Part shown: piece by piece, positions 33,701-45,293 of the stretch | Layout of the letters: the number at the start of each line of letters is the position of its first letter | How positions within the stretch are numbered: position 1 is the stretch's first letter | NCBI GenBank assembly: GCA_038373885.1 | Contig: JAWZYV010019925.1 | Span: forward strand, 649,001-713,000 | From: Cheiracanthium punctorium | Lineage: Eukaryota; Arthropoda; Arachnida; Araneae; Cheiracanthiidae | DNA length: 64,000 nt | Direction: 5' to 3' | The notes under the pieces: model-generated | What the model was told of the DNA's origin: nothing | Seen by the model: only the letters and a program-made list of their open reading frames with translations | Databases searched by the model: none | Translations under genes and position numbers: made by a program

Positions 33701-36700
33701 TCAAAGGAAGGGGTGAAAATCTCTCCGCTCCTTCAGCAGCTGCGCTCTGAAACGCCGATTCTACATACATATATATATATAATATCAAATCAAATCAAAA
33801 AAGGGCTTGGAAATTAATTTATTAAGGTGGCATAAAACTCTTTACCCAGACGAATTACGCCAAGAGAGGCAAAGGCACAAGAGCACAAAAATCATGATTT
33901 TTAATAGCATGTGGTCATGTCGTGGAAGTTCTACCTTCCCCCCCCCCCCACTACGTGTTTAGAAATGAATGCTTATATCTGGGGTGACCAAATTTACTTG
34001 GTCTAGGAGCCCCAAATAATGATATTTAAATATTCTGGGGCAGCAGGAGCTCAGTTATTTTAATAAAATAAAAATAATGATAGGGGGGGGGGGCTCGACA
34101 TGATTTGATGTTACTTGTTTTTATTAAAAAAATTTAAAAAATTCAGAACAATCTTAAATTGTTTTTAATACAATGCTAAAGTCGAATGCTAATTAAACAA
34201 TATTAAGACAGTAAAGTGGATACTGTAAACACCAAATTAAGTCAAACTAAAGGGTTGTTTTACAGAGTTTTGTAAGCAGGTTTCTGAACAAAAGTATCCT
34301 AAAATCACACAAGTGACTAATCTCAGTTTTCCATACTTCGCATCATTTAAGTCTCTATATTCAACGATTATGTTTATTAAAAATACGCATCAGGCAGTGG
34401 CGTATTTAAGGTAGGTGCCGACGGGGCCCGGACCTTCTTGGAAATGTAAAACAGTTATTTAAAAAACTGCTGTTTTAAAACATTTATATTACATCTTGTA
34501 TTAATGAGACTAAACCAACTTTAGAACGTTATAAGACGTGTTATTATCATTATTATTATTAGTTAGGATGTTTTATCCAATTTCGTATGACTCTGGTTAA
34601 AATAATTGAGTTTCTAATTTCTCTGATGGTTTAAAAACAGTCGAAAAGCCTTATAGTTTTCTAACACCTCTAGGTAATGCTAGGTAACGTTTGCTCCGAA
34701 ATTGAGGTTTAGGCGAGTAAAGAAAACCCATTACTAAAACTAATAAACGCAACTTTCAGAAACGCAGGAAAACACTCACAATTGGATCAAGCGGGCTGTG
34801 GTAGCCAAGTGGTTAAGGCGTTGGACTCGTAACCGGAAGGTTGCGGGTTCCATACCGGCGTACCACTAAAGACCACCGTGTACATGCAGTGTACGTACAC
34901 GTAAAATCCGTGGTTCCGAAAGCCCTCTCGGCGCACAGTGGAGTATTCGTATCAAAATCCTGGCCAAAAGTCGAAAATTTTAAATTTGTTTAAAAACAGT
35001 AATATATATGTTTTTGGATAGCCTAGTAACTGATGCATCATGTAATGCATGTTTTTCGACCATAATTCATATCCAAAAGATGCAACACTCGGTTTAAAAG
35101 CAAGTTTCTTCATTTACGGCAAGAGATTTCGGCGTTTCCTATTACTTCGTCTTGCATTTTTTACGGGCTCTTTAAATTAATTTACTGATTTGATACTAAG
35201 TATAATTGTAGTAAAATATATGTATTTTGATTATATGTATCTATTAGTTTGAAAAAATAATATGACTTTATTTTAAAAAATTGTAAACTTTTTTTTTCTT
35301 ATTTTTTTTCAAAGATCCACATTTCAAAAAGCTTTTTGAAGGGGTGTCGCGGCTTGTCGCGCCTAATTTCAACTATAATCGTAATTATTACAGTATTGAG
35401 TGTCTATTCCAAGAAAAAAATGTTCCCCCAACATCCACCATTTCTTTAAAAAAAATTATTTATATAGCGCCATTTTTATTTTTTCGATAATTTTTCGACG
35501 GGTGATCGCAAAAGGGATACAAACATACGCGCTTGTACTTCTCATAAACTATAAATTATGTGCAAGTGTTTGGATAAAGGTATATAAAATTTCATTTCAG
35601 TTAAGATTTAACATCGGTATTTTAAATTCAGTATGTAATTTCTTATTTTTCTGATGTAAATTTGCTATAAGAAGAAAATTTCTACATATTCCAAAATTGC
35701 CCTTTCTTAGTCCTGTAAATAGTCCCATCTATTTACAGCTTAGTTTTCCATTTATGTCGTAAATTGTGTCCAAAGCAAAAGCTCCCCATTTTTGGATCTC
35801 AAAGGTTGGCAACTGTGACTTCGGGTCATTGGAGTGTGAGTGTGTAAACAGAAACACGTGCTAGCTCTTTAAGTCATTTTGAAGTGCTGGCTTGAAATAA
35901 ATTACTTTCTCCTCCAGCTTGGAATGAGATTTTATGGGTTTCAAGTAGGCTTCTTTTAAGCAGTGTCCTTTTAGCTGCTCTAGACAAAGGCCAACGAAAA
36001 AGAGCAAGCCTTATTACAGCGAGACCCTACAACTTCGCTACAGCTAGACCCTACAACAGAGGGGCCCGATGGTGGTCCCCCCCCCCTCTCTCTCTCAAAA
36101 AAAAAAAAAAAAAAAAAAGTGATTCTGAGTGAAGACGAATATCAGAGTTCAAAAGAATCAGAATGAAAAAGTTAATCTTCAGAAGTCATTAGAAAACTAA
36201 GATCCCTATAGTAACTACATTTAGATAAGTAAAAAATCTAAAAAAATTTTATGATAAAAATTGATTTATAGATAAGTAGTATTATATTTATAAGTATTAT
36301 TAAAGTATTACATTTATATATTTTTATTGTGGTTAAGGCACAGCTACACGGCTATTTGCCTAACGGGAAGGTTGCCTTGGGCGGAGGGCTTTTTAAAAGG
36401 TTCTAATGCGTATTCACGTGACATCTGGAGAAAATCGCCCAAAACTCCAGACAGTTAGATCGACAGCCGTGTGGTATTACATTTATAAGTGGTATTATAC
36501 AATAGCAGTACTTCCCAGTAAGGGACACTCCCCGGACAAGACATTTGTTAGAAACCAACTTCGTGTCGCGACAACACGCTTTTTTATATAATTTAAGAAA
36601 TACATAATACTAAAAAGTAAGTCAAAAGTCAACAGTAATGATTTTAACGTTAAAACACATGAAAAATATTTTTGGCCAGGATTTTGACACAAATACTCCA

Positions 36701-38989
36701 CTGTGCGGCGGTCGCTAGCAGTTTCCGAGGGGTGCCAATATTCAGAAGTCCCCCACCTTCTGATGAGGTTCCAAATTGTGGCGGGAAATAACGGGAAGGA
36801 CGTATATGTAGCTCTAAGCGACACATTCAGTGACGCGAGCTGCCCTCTCCTGGCAAATAAACAAATAATTGGATCAAGCGAGTGCATCTTGGAAAGTTAA
36901 CGATAAATTACCAAGACCGTAGCCAGAAATTTTTTTCAGGCAGGGGGCACAACATATGCGCTTATTATAAATGATTATACTCCCGCACATATATATGTAT
37001 ATATATATATAGTGTGTGTAAATTTCAGAGAAATTTAATCAACTGAGAGGGGGGGGGCTCAAACCCATCTCTCCCCCCCCCTCCTCGCACCGACAGCCTT
37101 GACCATAAGAAAAATAATATTTTAAAAGAACAGAAATTAAATTTCCAGTTAATTTGCAATGTATTATACTATATACATCCTCAGGAAACTCCCACCAGGC
37201 AATCCGACAATCATTCTGAAAAAACTTGTCATAGTTAATATCGTATCTTCTCGTTTCTTAAAGACAGTCAGTTTGCTTTATGTTGAACTTCAGTTGATCT
37301 CGTCAAAACTTGCATGCTACCACAAACCCACAAGTCGGACATTAATAGAAAGTTTGGAAGCATTATTCATCTATTTGTTTTTTTTTTCTCTTTAACATTT
37401 GAAAGAGTTAAAATTTGGTATTTTTCTTCTTAGGGTTATCAGCCAACAGTTTACTATCCTAAACAAACTAATAAGCCATTGTATCAAAACCTCACTACTC
37501 AGTGCCAAGAGATGGATATTCCTTTCTTATCCTATTTTCCGGATGCCAAACTGATAGATGATTCATACAACTTGGTTGTGGATGCTCTGTTCGGGTTCAG
37601 TTTCAAACCTCCTGTGAGGCCAGAGTTTGAAGATTGCATGAATAAGTTAAAGAGTTTAACCATTCCTATCTGTAGTGTTGATGTGCCTTCAGGTAATTAT
37701 TTCACAATAAGTGTTATTTTAAGAAAGCTACAGAATAGCACTGAAGTAGATGTTTGATAGCATATGTTTAGCTTGAAAAGATAAATAGAGAGAAAGAGAG
37801 ATTTAATATTATGGTTATGATAAAACAAAAAGAAAGAATAAACTTTTACAAAACATTTTTTAAATAAAATAAGTTATTATTATTATTATTATTATCAGTT
37901 TAAGTATACATTGTAAATTACTAATATGTCACTTCTCATTTGAAAGCCTAATACTTTTATTAAACTGTGCAGAAATTGAAATTGAGTCATGTTTCAATCT
38001 TATAAGTGTAAATGAAAACTTAAAGGGGGAAACAGAGGACTTAACATGTTTAAAAGTAAAAATAGCCTAGACTTCAGATTTTGAAAAAAAGAAGGGGGTG
38101 GGATTCAAATGAATGGTTGTCAAAACAAAGTTGGAGAGCTGATGCCCCACAACCTACCTCACTCCACCCCACATCTATTATCATTGGCATAGCACCGGGA
38201 GTCGCGTGCCTTCTCAACTTTCTCTGAAAATCGTTTGTTTCAAAATTTGAGAGGAACTTTTCTTTACATAGAGGACACAAAAATATTACAGTCAGGCCCT
38301 GCATAAAATTCCCCCAGTAAAACGGATTCATATAACATGGAGTGAAAACTCCCACAGGATAGCTATGCATTTAAATTTTTTTATCCCTCCCCCTCCTAGA
38401 AGTCTAAATATTATGTAAGAATATTTTTCGAATATTTCCTTGTTTTGATTTATTTATATTTTTAATTAAATTTAATTTTTAACTTAATCAGTTAACATTA
38501 AATTTTATAATCATTTAATTTTGTTAACAAAATAAAAAATACCTTTTAATTACTGCTGCAGAAAAAATCATGTGTGATAATGCTGCATATTATTTTTTCC
38601 CATTCTTAATTTCTTATTGATTTTTTTTTTTTTTTAATTTTCCTGAAAATACCGTGAAATCCCTAAATTTTCCATATGTGTGATATTATGCTAATATATA
38701 GTATAGTATATATAATAATATATACTTCATATCTTTTTTTAACTAATTAATTAATTAATTATTATTATTTTTAGGGTGGGATGTTGAAAAAGGTTGTGAA
38801 GATGGCCTACAGCCAGATTTTCTTATTTCTTTAACTGCACCAAAAATGTGTAGTAAATTTTTTAAGGGAAAACATCACTGGCTTGGTGGTCGTTTTGTAC
38901 CGCCTAGTTTAATTGCCAAATATGAACTAAACTTACCAGCTTATCCTGGAACTGAATGTTGCGTTCGACTACCTACGTCTGCTGCATAA
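29184..38989 (+). CDS. NAXE: NAD(P)HX epimerase (YjeF_N/AIBP family), four-exon model
   Basis: NAXE epimerises the R and S forms of damaged, hydrated NAD(P)H so that the partner dehydratase NAXD can repair them; animal forms act in mitochondria and cytosol and bind apolipoprotein A-I. Joined exons give 273 residues, close to the human length of 288. Exon 2 carries [13 protein letters not shown] and [13 protein letters not shown] and the nucleotide-binding signature [16 protein letters not shown] (about residue 98). Exon 3 carries [11 protein letters not shown] and SVDVPSG; exon 4 carries [24 protein letters not shown] and ends at TAA. Intron phases are 2, 0 and 1 and match at each junction. 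Exons 2-4 are certain by family likeness; exon 1 is inferred. The introns hold a Helitron, a Tigger MITE and SINEs. Confidence 0.88.
30619..32238 (+). mobile_element. Non-autonomous Helitron in NAXE intron 1
   Basis: Starts TCTATATAAATAAAATTAG after an A and ends CCCGTCAAGGACGGG (hairpin) plus TACTTCAGCTAG before a T. Most of its 1,620 bp is a tandem array. No Rep or helicase sequence. Confidence 0.88.
30787..32150 (+). repeat. Nine tandem units of about 155 bp
   Basis: Units start at CATCACGTAAAAACGACTGAAG-like words near 30787, 30942, 31100, 31246, 31403, 31555, 31712, 31868 and 32023. Each continues with GATAGGTGGTCACTCAACTTAAA and GATTTTGAGATTTTGCGAAAAT. The first four units are most alike and later ones increasingly diverged, a gradient expected if new copies arise at the 5-prime side. 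Confidence 0.85.
32590..32726. mobile_element. Tigger/pogo-type MITE next to NAXE exon 2
   Basis: Ends CAGTGTACCTCATTATCCCG and the inverted CGGGATAACGAGGTCTGACTG, each flanked by TA (32588-32589 and 32727-32728), the target duplication of Tc1/mariner-Tigger elements. 137 bp. Internal words GGTTACCACGACAG and CCGGTTATCGCGGC are the matching subterminal parts. Confidence 0.88.
32759..32993 (+). CDS. NAXE: NAXE exon 2
   Basis: The frame starting with Leu at 32760 reads [10 protein letters not shown] and on to CARHLKLF, followed by GTATGT. The acceptor is uncertain. AG at 32757-32758 keeps the family-conserved Y-x-SQEEA but has a poor pyrimidine tract (TTAAATCAAG). AG at 32775-32776 has a textbook TATTTCAG, is in the same phase, and would drop six residues. 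The first is preferred because the Tyr is conserved. A MITE ends only 32 bp upstream. Confidence 0.88.
32994..34794. other. NAXE intron 2, first part
   Basis: No exon found. A TA run lies at 33334-33352, followed by a 370-bp GC-richer segment (33400-33760) with AATAATAATACTATTTACAAGGG that resembles a retroelement LTR in reverse. Its ends cannot be set. Confidence 0.45.
34795..34980 (+). repeat. tRNA-derived SINE (family A)
   Basis: The head GCTGTGGTAGCCAAGTGG fits an A-box (TAGCCAAGTGG) and GGTTCCATACC fits a B-box. The anticodon loop CTCGTAA would read as Thr (CGT). The acceptor stem does not pair, and a body with CCGTGGTTCCGAAAGCCCTC and GCACAGTGGAGTATTCGTAT follows, so it is a SINE. The body end recurs in reverse at 36663-36715. 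Confidence 0.7.
34981..37433. other. NAXE intron 2, second part
   Basis: No exon found. Contains a poly-A run (36100-36118), a diverged tRNA-like fragment near 36335-36400 (GTGGTTAAGGCACAGC), a reversed SINE-A tail (36663-36715), and CTGCCCTCTCCTGGCAAATAAACAAA at 36840-36866, which recurs at 59907-59932. ATTGGATCAAGCG after it also precedes the SINE at 34795. Confidence 0.5.
37434..37692 (+). CDS. NAXE: NAXE exon 3
   Basis: Acceptor TTTCTTCTTAG and donor G|GTAATT bound an open frame starting [16 protein letters not shown], then [28 protein letters not shown] and ending SVDVPSG (Gly split by the intron). Aligned from memory to animal NAXE it is collinear without gaps. The Asp of [10 protein letters not shown] is in the conserved core of the YjeF N-domain. 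Confidence 0.93.
37693..38774. other. NAXE intron 3
   Basis: AT-rich, with an ATT microsatellite near 37877. CAGTCAGGCCCTGCATAA at 38290 may be an orphan Tigger-type end. No additional exon. Confidence 0.5.
38775..38989 (+). CDS. NAXE: NAXE exon 4 with stop codon
   Basis: After the acceptor TTATTTTTAG the frame completes the Gly codon and reads [49 protein letters not shown] and stops at TAA (38987-38989). The C-terminal GRFVPP...YPGTECC is the normal family ending, so the protein is complete. Confidence 0.93.
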
Positions 38990-41124
38990 AAAAAAGTGCC
39001 TTTAATGTGATGTCTTTTAAATATTTGTTTTTGTTTGAAAGTTACTGTAAATTAAGCATGCTTAGATTGAGTAATGCTCAGTTTGTTATCTGTGCTCCAA
39101 AAGATGTGCCTACATTTTTATGTAATTAATTCATTTCTGTTTGTTGTATTCTGTTAAATAGGAAAATGATAATTTTTTTAAATGTTTAATTTTTATAAAG
39201 AGTGAGACTCTTATATACTCTTATATCTGTAATTTGTGTCTCAGTAAATTTGTCCCTTTTTATGAGAAAATCTGTTATTGCAGTACCATTGTAACAGTTT
39301 AGCTTTCTGTATAATAAAGTATGACATTATTAGTTATTTCTCAGTCTCTCTTCTGAAAGCATAGTTATTCTGCTTGTATTTTAGTCGACACAATAGCGTG
39401 AATGCTTATTGTTTACCAAAGGCTTCTGTACTGGGTAAAGTTACATGTTAAAAAAAAAAAAAATGGATGGTGAAATGTTTATTACTTCATTGCTTGATTC
39501 TTTGTTACTCATTAAAAATTAAATATTCTTTCCAAGTACTACTGCAATTCATGATACTTTGCATAAAGAGTTAATGTAATTTTTATTTTTTAAGTGTATT
39601 ACCAGAGTTTTGATTATTTTGACAGAGTTTTATAACTAACGATAAATGTTCGCAGCGATTCCTGGTTAGGATTGAAAATATTTATTTTGAAAAATTTGTG
39701 TTAATATTGCATTACAGGAGGCTTATAAAAATTCGTCTAAATATCAGTGATATTGTAAAATGTACTGAAATAACTGCAGATGCTAAGAATTGTAATGTCT
39801 ATGTAAAAGAATGGTACTCATTTTACTCTTTTTATTTAAAAGAAATTCTCATCCATTAAATATATACTATTACATCATGGATAAAGATTCAACAGTGGTT
39901 AACTAATGTCTGTGAACAAAAGCTGCAATTGTCATTTAGAAAAGTTTGCAGCTTTCTAATATGTTTGTTAAAGAGGGTTTTTTTACATTTCTTTTTAAGC
40001 TGCATAAATGTTAAAAAAAAAAAGAATAGAAAAAGAAATTTTAGGAAAAGAATTCAATTAGGAATTTTTGTTGTGATAATTTTATTTTAGAAATTATTCT
40101 AAATAAGCTCAAAACTAAGATTATGTATGTTATTACTTTAGAAAGTAGCATATCATATTTGTTTGTGTGGAATTATTACTGCCTTACCTGAAAGGCTTTG
40201 AATCCTTCAGTTACACACATGCTTTATAGTTCCCATGTACCTCAGGTTCATTTTCTTCCTACCTACTTTTTAAAAAACCTTACATGTATCAAGGGTGGAT
40301 TAAAGGGGACGCTACCTTCCCCCCCCCCCGAGGAAAAAGAAATTAATGCAAAAGAACCTATTTTACTTCCATAAAATGGATGTATATGGAAGGATCCATA
40401 AAATGAATGTTTAAATGGTTTTTTTTTTTGTGGGGGGGGGGGGGGTAGTAAAACTGATCATCACATGGTTGACAAAGTGATGTACACTTTGTTTGTACAA
40501 AGTGGGATTACTTCTAGGGGACAAGATGAATTACTTTCATCGTCATAAAATAATTTTGTCATAAATTTCTGGATTTGTTTGACCTTTCCTAAAACGTCTC
40601 GTTCCCTACATATGGTTTCAAAATTCAACAAGGAATGAAGCATAGTGGTTACTTGTTGAAAGTGTCCCAGACTTTGAACAAGTTACATTCACATTGGAAT
40701 ATTCTTTTATTATAGTTTTTTCAACTCGGAAGCCAAAAGCTCCTGGTATTTTATTATTAATATTTTTTTCATTATCTGCTACTCGCGAAGTTTGACGAAT
40801 GTAAAATTATATGTAGTCTGCATCAAATCATAAATGTTTTAAAAATATAAAAAGGTTTATCGTTATACCGAATATTGAATTTCTAATTGTAATTACATGT
40901 GCGTAACACGTTTTAGCTGAATGGGAAACTTTAAACAATAATTGCATCATTCAAAATGAAGAAAGAAGCAAATTCATTTTTATCATTCTTCCCTGGTCCT
41001 AAAAGTATTAGTAAATTATCAAATATACACAACAAAGAACTTTATAACTCCAGTTTTACAAAGTCACAATATATTTTTTACACAATCATTTGAAACTGTT
41101 TTATGAATTTTTAAGGGAGAGGAA
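38990..41124. other. NAXE 3-prime UTR and downstream stretch
   Basis: Besides the polyadenylation signal at 39313 nothing is supported. C and G runs at 40319-40329 and 40433-40445. Confidence 0.5.
39313..39318 (+). terminator. Polyadenylation signal of NAXE
   Basis: AATAAA 324 bases after the stop codon, preceded by an AT-rich 3-prime UTR with no competing canonical signal noticed between. Confidence 0.5.
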
Positions 41125-41220
41125 AAACTGAGCGGTTTCAATCAGATACGAACCGGAGAGCTCTTGTTCTGTAGCCGAAAGCGAAACCACGGCGCCACGG
41201 AAAATACAAACGATTAAATA
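41125..41220 (-). repeat. tRNA-like SINE fragment (family D)
   Basis: On the minus strand GTGGCGCCGTGGTTTCGC and CCGGTTCGTATCTGATTG fit A- and B-box regions at normal spacing. The acceptor stem is not formed, so a functional tRNA is unlikely. Confidence 0.45.
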
Positions 41221-43562
41221 AATAATTGGTATATAACAGTGCATCAAATGTTTAAATGGAATTTTCTCGAAAATAAGAGAGAGTTGGAGGCTAGTACGTT
41301 GGCATTTTGCTATACTATGGGTCCCCTATAACTCATCAAAATCGGTGATCCCAACGTCTGAGCCTCCCCTTGTAAGTAACTAATACAAGGGGGCGTCTTT
41401 TTTTAAGTTAGCCGGAGGCGCCACTTACCCTAAGGCCGCTCCTGTTTGTAACCATCTTAATTTTAAATTCCATTCAAAATCTGAGAGATTTCAGTGCCAA
41501 GGAAGCCGGTGAGAAACAGGATTCTCTCCGAACCAAATTTATTATGGCCAACCAACTGGTCGTCCGAGGCGGCTAGTTAATCAAATAAAACTAATCATGC
41601 TATCCTGGCATACAATAGTAAATTGGACAGAAACAAGTTAATTTAGTATGAAACTCAATTTATTATTATTACAGGCTGCACTATGTATTCAATGTGGATG
41701 GGGAATAATGAATAGAAAAAACAAATGCAAAAGATGTTAGGAAAAAGACATAAAAAAATCCTGGAAGTGGTAGCTTACAAAGGTTTTGAGGTATGCTTTG
41801 GTACAAATTCTGGTGGTCAACTTATAAAGGGTTCACGCAATGTTAAAGTAATTACGCCAGTCTTGGTCAATTAGTTCAACAACAAAGGTAGCCAACTTAC
41901 AAAGCTGATCAAATTCACAGGTTTCTCTATATAAGAGTCATAGTGATTGAACGACAGCCTTAGTCTTAAGTCATAGTACCACATTCATTAAACATATGTA
42001 TTGCCTCACCCACGTTCGAAAATATGCTGCCGTTCTCGACACGTAATCACAGAAAGTTAAAAGAGATCTAACCACACTAATCAAAAACGTTTAGACGGTA
42101 ATGAACATGCTAGACTTGGAACTTCTCATAGGCGAACAGAAAAATTGGCAGATCAGCGGACTGAAAAACTTGTGAGCGGAAAAGTAAAGTTACCTGAACT
42201 TGAACAGCCAAAACTACTGCAAAGTTTTTTGATGATTCGAAAATTTCCTCAAAAACCCCAGGAAAAAGAAATTCCTATTTTCAGATGACTTCATTCGGCT
42301 CTACCGTTATAGAGGAGCTTTTATGCCGACATTTAAAATTATTATTATTATTACGTATTATTATTATTATTTGTTACTAAAACATTGTTCTCTTGTTACT
42401 GTTTACTGAAACTAAGTTAATCTCTTATTTGCTTTTACTGCGAAAATGTTTACCCTTTTTGTAACATTTTCATTCATATCTGAATCCGCTCTATTCAAGG
42501 AAGATTTTTGTTGTGATGGAGAAGGGTTAAAAATTACAGATAAATTTAAAATAGGAATAATTTTTAATTCTTATGGCATTGGAGCTTTAAATAAAAGGGT
42601 TCATACGCTCTTTAAAATTCATTTTACAAAATTTAGGGACCACGCCTCACACTCCCTAATTTTACCACACACTTTTTGTCCTCCACAGAAACAACCGCAA
42701 TTAACGAAGTATGCAACCTTTCATTTTAAGATTTTTTTGGGCATGGCTTCAAAAATCTTTTTTTTTTTTTTTCCTTATTCAGTTTGCATTGATTTTTTTT
42801 TTGTTAAAATATGTTTGTATTGCATAGTGATAGTTATGTATAAATTCTCTTTTTAACCTAAGATTTCTTGTCCAAACTTTACTATTTTTCCGTTTTTTTA
42901 TGGCTAGATAGCTATTTAAAATAACAATTATTACAAATAATTACATTGGTCGTCCACGAAAAATGGAGTCCTTAAAAAATGTTGGGGGTCCTTAAATACT
43001 CCTTAAATTTCATTTTGAAAAATGAGTATGAAATGAACCCTGAATAACAGAGTGCCAAAGGGAAATTATTTACTCCCAAGAGGGATGGAAAAAGATTGAA
43101 CTGAAAATCTGAACCGACCCTAAGTTTTTTAACTCACTAGTTTCTGTGGTAGGGAGGACGGAATAAAAAAGTAAATTTCAATTTAAAGTGCGAATCAATT
43201 TTTACTCTAACGACATTAGAGGCTTAATTAAATTAATTCTGAAGGGAAAATATTTATTTTCTAGAGAGGTGGAACAATACTGAATTGAAAAAAATACAGA
43301 AAATTGAAAATCGCTAAAAAATCCGTAAAATTTATTAGTCATCCGTACATCAGTAAATGAACACCAAAATCCTTAAATGTTACGTATGATACGTAAACTT
43401 TGTCAGGTATGAGTCAATACAAATTCACTGTGTAGGATTGAGGAAAATGCTCTAAACGGTATCCTCGAGCGTTGTTAAAAGACAATTACTGAGATGGTTA
43501 CCCAATATATCTACGAAGTAGAGAAGACAACAGAAAAGCAATTACATTAAAAGTGAAAGGAA
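41221..43562. other. Gene-free stretch
   Basis: No recognisable gene. The longest frame (42446-42856) is low-complexity, crosses poly-T, and shows no family likeness. Confidence 0.5.
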
Positions 43563-44190
43563 ATGACATTGAAGTCAGTCGGTAATCTTTGCGCTGTCCC
43601 ATATTCACCCTTTTTACCGAAAACTTCCAAAGCACTTATCAACACTGAGTATTATAATTCTGAAAAATCCATAAAATACATTTGTAAATACGTCGATAAA
43701 GGCAGCGATATGGCTCTGTTTGGAGTTTCAACAAGAAGTAATTTAGATGAAATCTCTATCAAATCGGCAGAAATATCAGCATGGATGAAGCTGTGTGGCG
43801 TTGGCGTATTTCAGGATCTCAAATCCACGAGAGCGATCCAACTGTCCTTCGTCTTGCTGTTCATTTTGAAAACGGACAAAGAGTATATTTCACGGAACAA
43901 AGCATACAGAAAAGAGCAAGAACCATCGACCACCTATTAACAGCGCTTCATCTATAATGTCAAACAGTTGCTTTTGCAAGAACTTCGATGCATGCAGACA
44001 TTCTGAAATATTACACTTGCAACGCGAATGCGACACGAAATAATTTTGAAAGTTGAAAGAGAGACAAAGCAATAGTCGGGCAACCTGGAATATTTCCATC
44101 TAATGCTTTAGGAAGAATTAGATACATTGTACACCCGAACAACGCTGAATGCTTTTATTTACGTTTGCTTTTGATTATCATTCGTGGTCT
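43563..44190 (+). pseudogene. Helitron Rep (HUH) domain remnant
   Basis: The first frame (43563 on) reads VPYSPFLPKTSKALINTEYY and SIKYICKYVDKGSDMALFGV, the conserved Helitron-like N region. A shift near 43790 moves the homology to another frame (EAVWRWRISGSQIHESDP, TVLRLAVHFENGQRVYF) that ends in a stop. Then ADILKYYTCNAN, GIFPSNALGRIRYIVHPN and ECFYLRLLL follow in pieces. In autonomous Helitrons this domain nicks and joins DNA during rolling-circle transposition. Here frameshifts and stops show it is dead. The helicase half follows at 45294 on the same strand after about 1.1 kb of other sequence. Confidence 0.85.
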
Positions 44191-45293
44191 AAATCTTTTA
44201 CGATCAGTGGATGGAATAGTACATCTTACATAATACGCTAACGTATGCGGTATCAAAACTGACGATAGTTCCATGCTGCGAACGGCAACAGCTAGATGTA
44301 AACATTAGTGCAATAACAATAACGCGTGTGCGAAAATCCAAATTAACAGTTCAATGACGTCAAATGGGGCAAGTATATCTACTTATCTAATACGCTAACG
44401 TATGCGGTACCAAAATCGTCGATATTTCCACTCTGCGAACGGCAAGAGCTAGAAGTAAACATTAGTGGAATAACAATAACGCATGTGCAAAAATCCAAAT
44501 TAACAGTTCAATGACGTCACATGGAGCAACTATATGTCACGCAGTAGCTAGATTACAAAATAACAATAATGGATACACAAAAAGGCAAGATCTTTCGGAC
44601 TTTTTCACAGCTTTAAAATATCGAATTTACAATACTAGGTGCATTAATCGCCCATATAAAAAATGCCACCATGCATAGGGCTAAAGCACGTTTTAGCCAT
44701 TTGCTGTTTCAATATCGAATTTTATGAAGACACCCAAAATGTGTAGCAACCCTAACCTAAATAAATTTAATGACAAATACAGTTAGAACAAAGAAACGCG
44801 ATTTTCATCAAAATGAGTTCAGAAATTTGGTCAACACCTCACTGTGTATAAAGAACAGTAAGGTATGGGGCGGCGAAGCTGGTCGCCTTGGCGGCTAACA
44901 GTACATAATACGTGTCGGAGTGCGTGCGAGGCACTTAATTTTTATTGAAAACGACGATTATTGGGATAAGTCAATTGAGAAGATTCACCCGTCACGTTTA
45001 ATTAATTTCAAATACGTTCGCTGTTCGCAATTATTTTTTCTACATGTTACCGGTCACAACCAGTGCAATTGTTAGAGAAATACAAAGCCTGCATGGCCAT
45101 TCTGCACAGAATGCGTCAAGCACCACCATTTCGGGAGGGGGGGGGGGCGATCCTGTATCTGTATTTTAAATTTTTGTTGTTGCTACAGTTAATATAAATG
45201 TTTTAAAATACCTGTTTTTAAATAATTACTTTAGTTTTTTGGAGGGGGTCAGCTCCTCCCTTAAATAAGCGCCACTGAGAATCGTATAATCAT
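44191..45293. other. Sequence between Rep and helicase remnants
   Basis: Replaces the middle of the Helitron protein. Contains the 157-bp duplication (44231-44530) and a G run (45136-45147). No gene. Confidence 0.5.
44231..44530 (+). repeat. 157-bp tandem duplication
   Basis: TAATACGCTAACGTATGCGG and GCGAACGGCAA...CAATGACGTCA occur twice, 157 bp apart, with minor differences. Each copy carries the CRE-type palindrome TGACGTCA. Confidence 0.8.

Noticed and set aside
33400..33760. Second LTR candidate
   Set aside because: Reverse polyadenylation-like signal is suggestive, but no TG...CA ends or target duplication could be set.
34795..34868. tRNA-Thr gene candidate (CGT anticodon)
   Set aside because: Acceptor and T stems are imperfect and a shared repeat body follows, as in a SINE.
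36495..36887. 130-residue minus-strand open frame
   Set aside because: Covers SINE and repeat pieces in reverse; no recognisable domain.
38074..38370. 98-residue minus-strand frame with CPLC
   Set aside because: Lies within NAXE intron 3, has no family match, and the cysteine pair alone is not evidence.
42446..42856. 136-residue open frame
   Set aside because: Low complexity with poly-Phe from a T run, no splice or family support.
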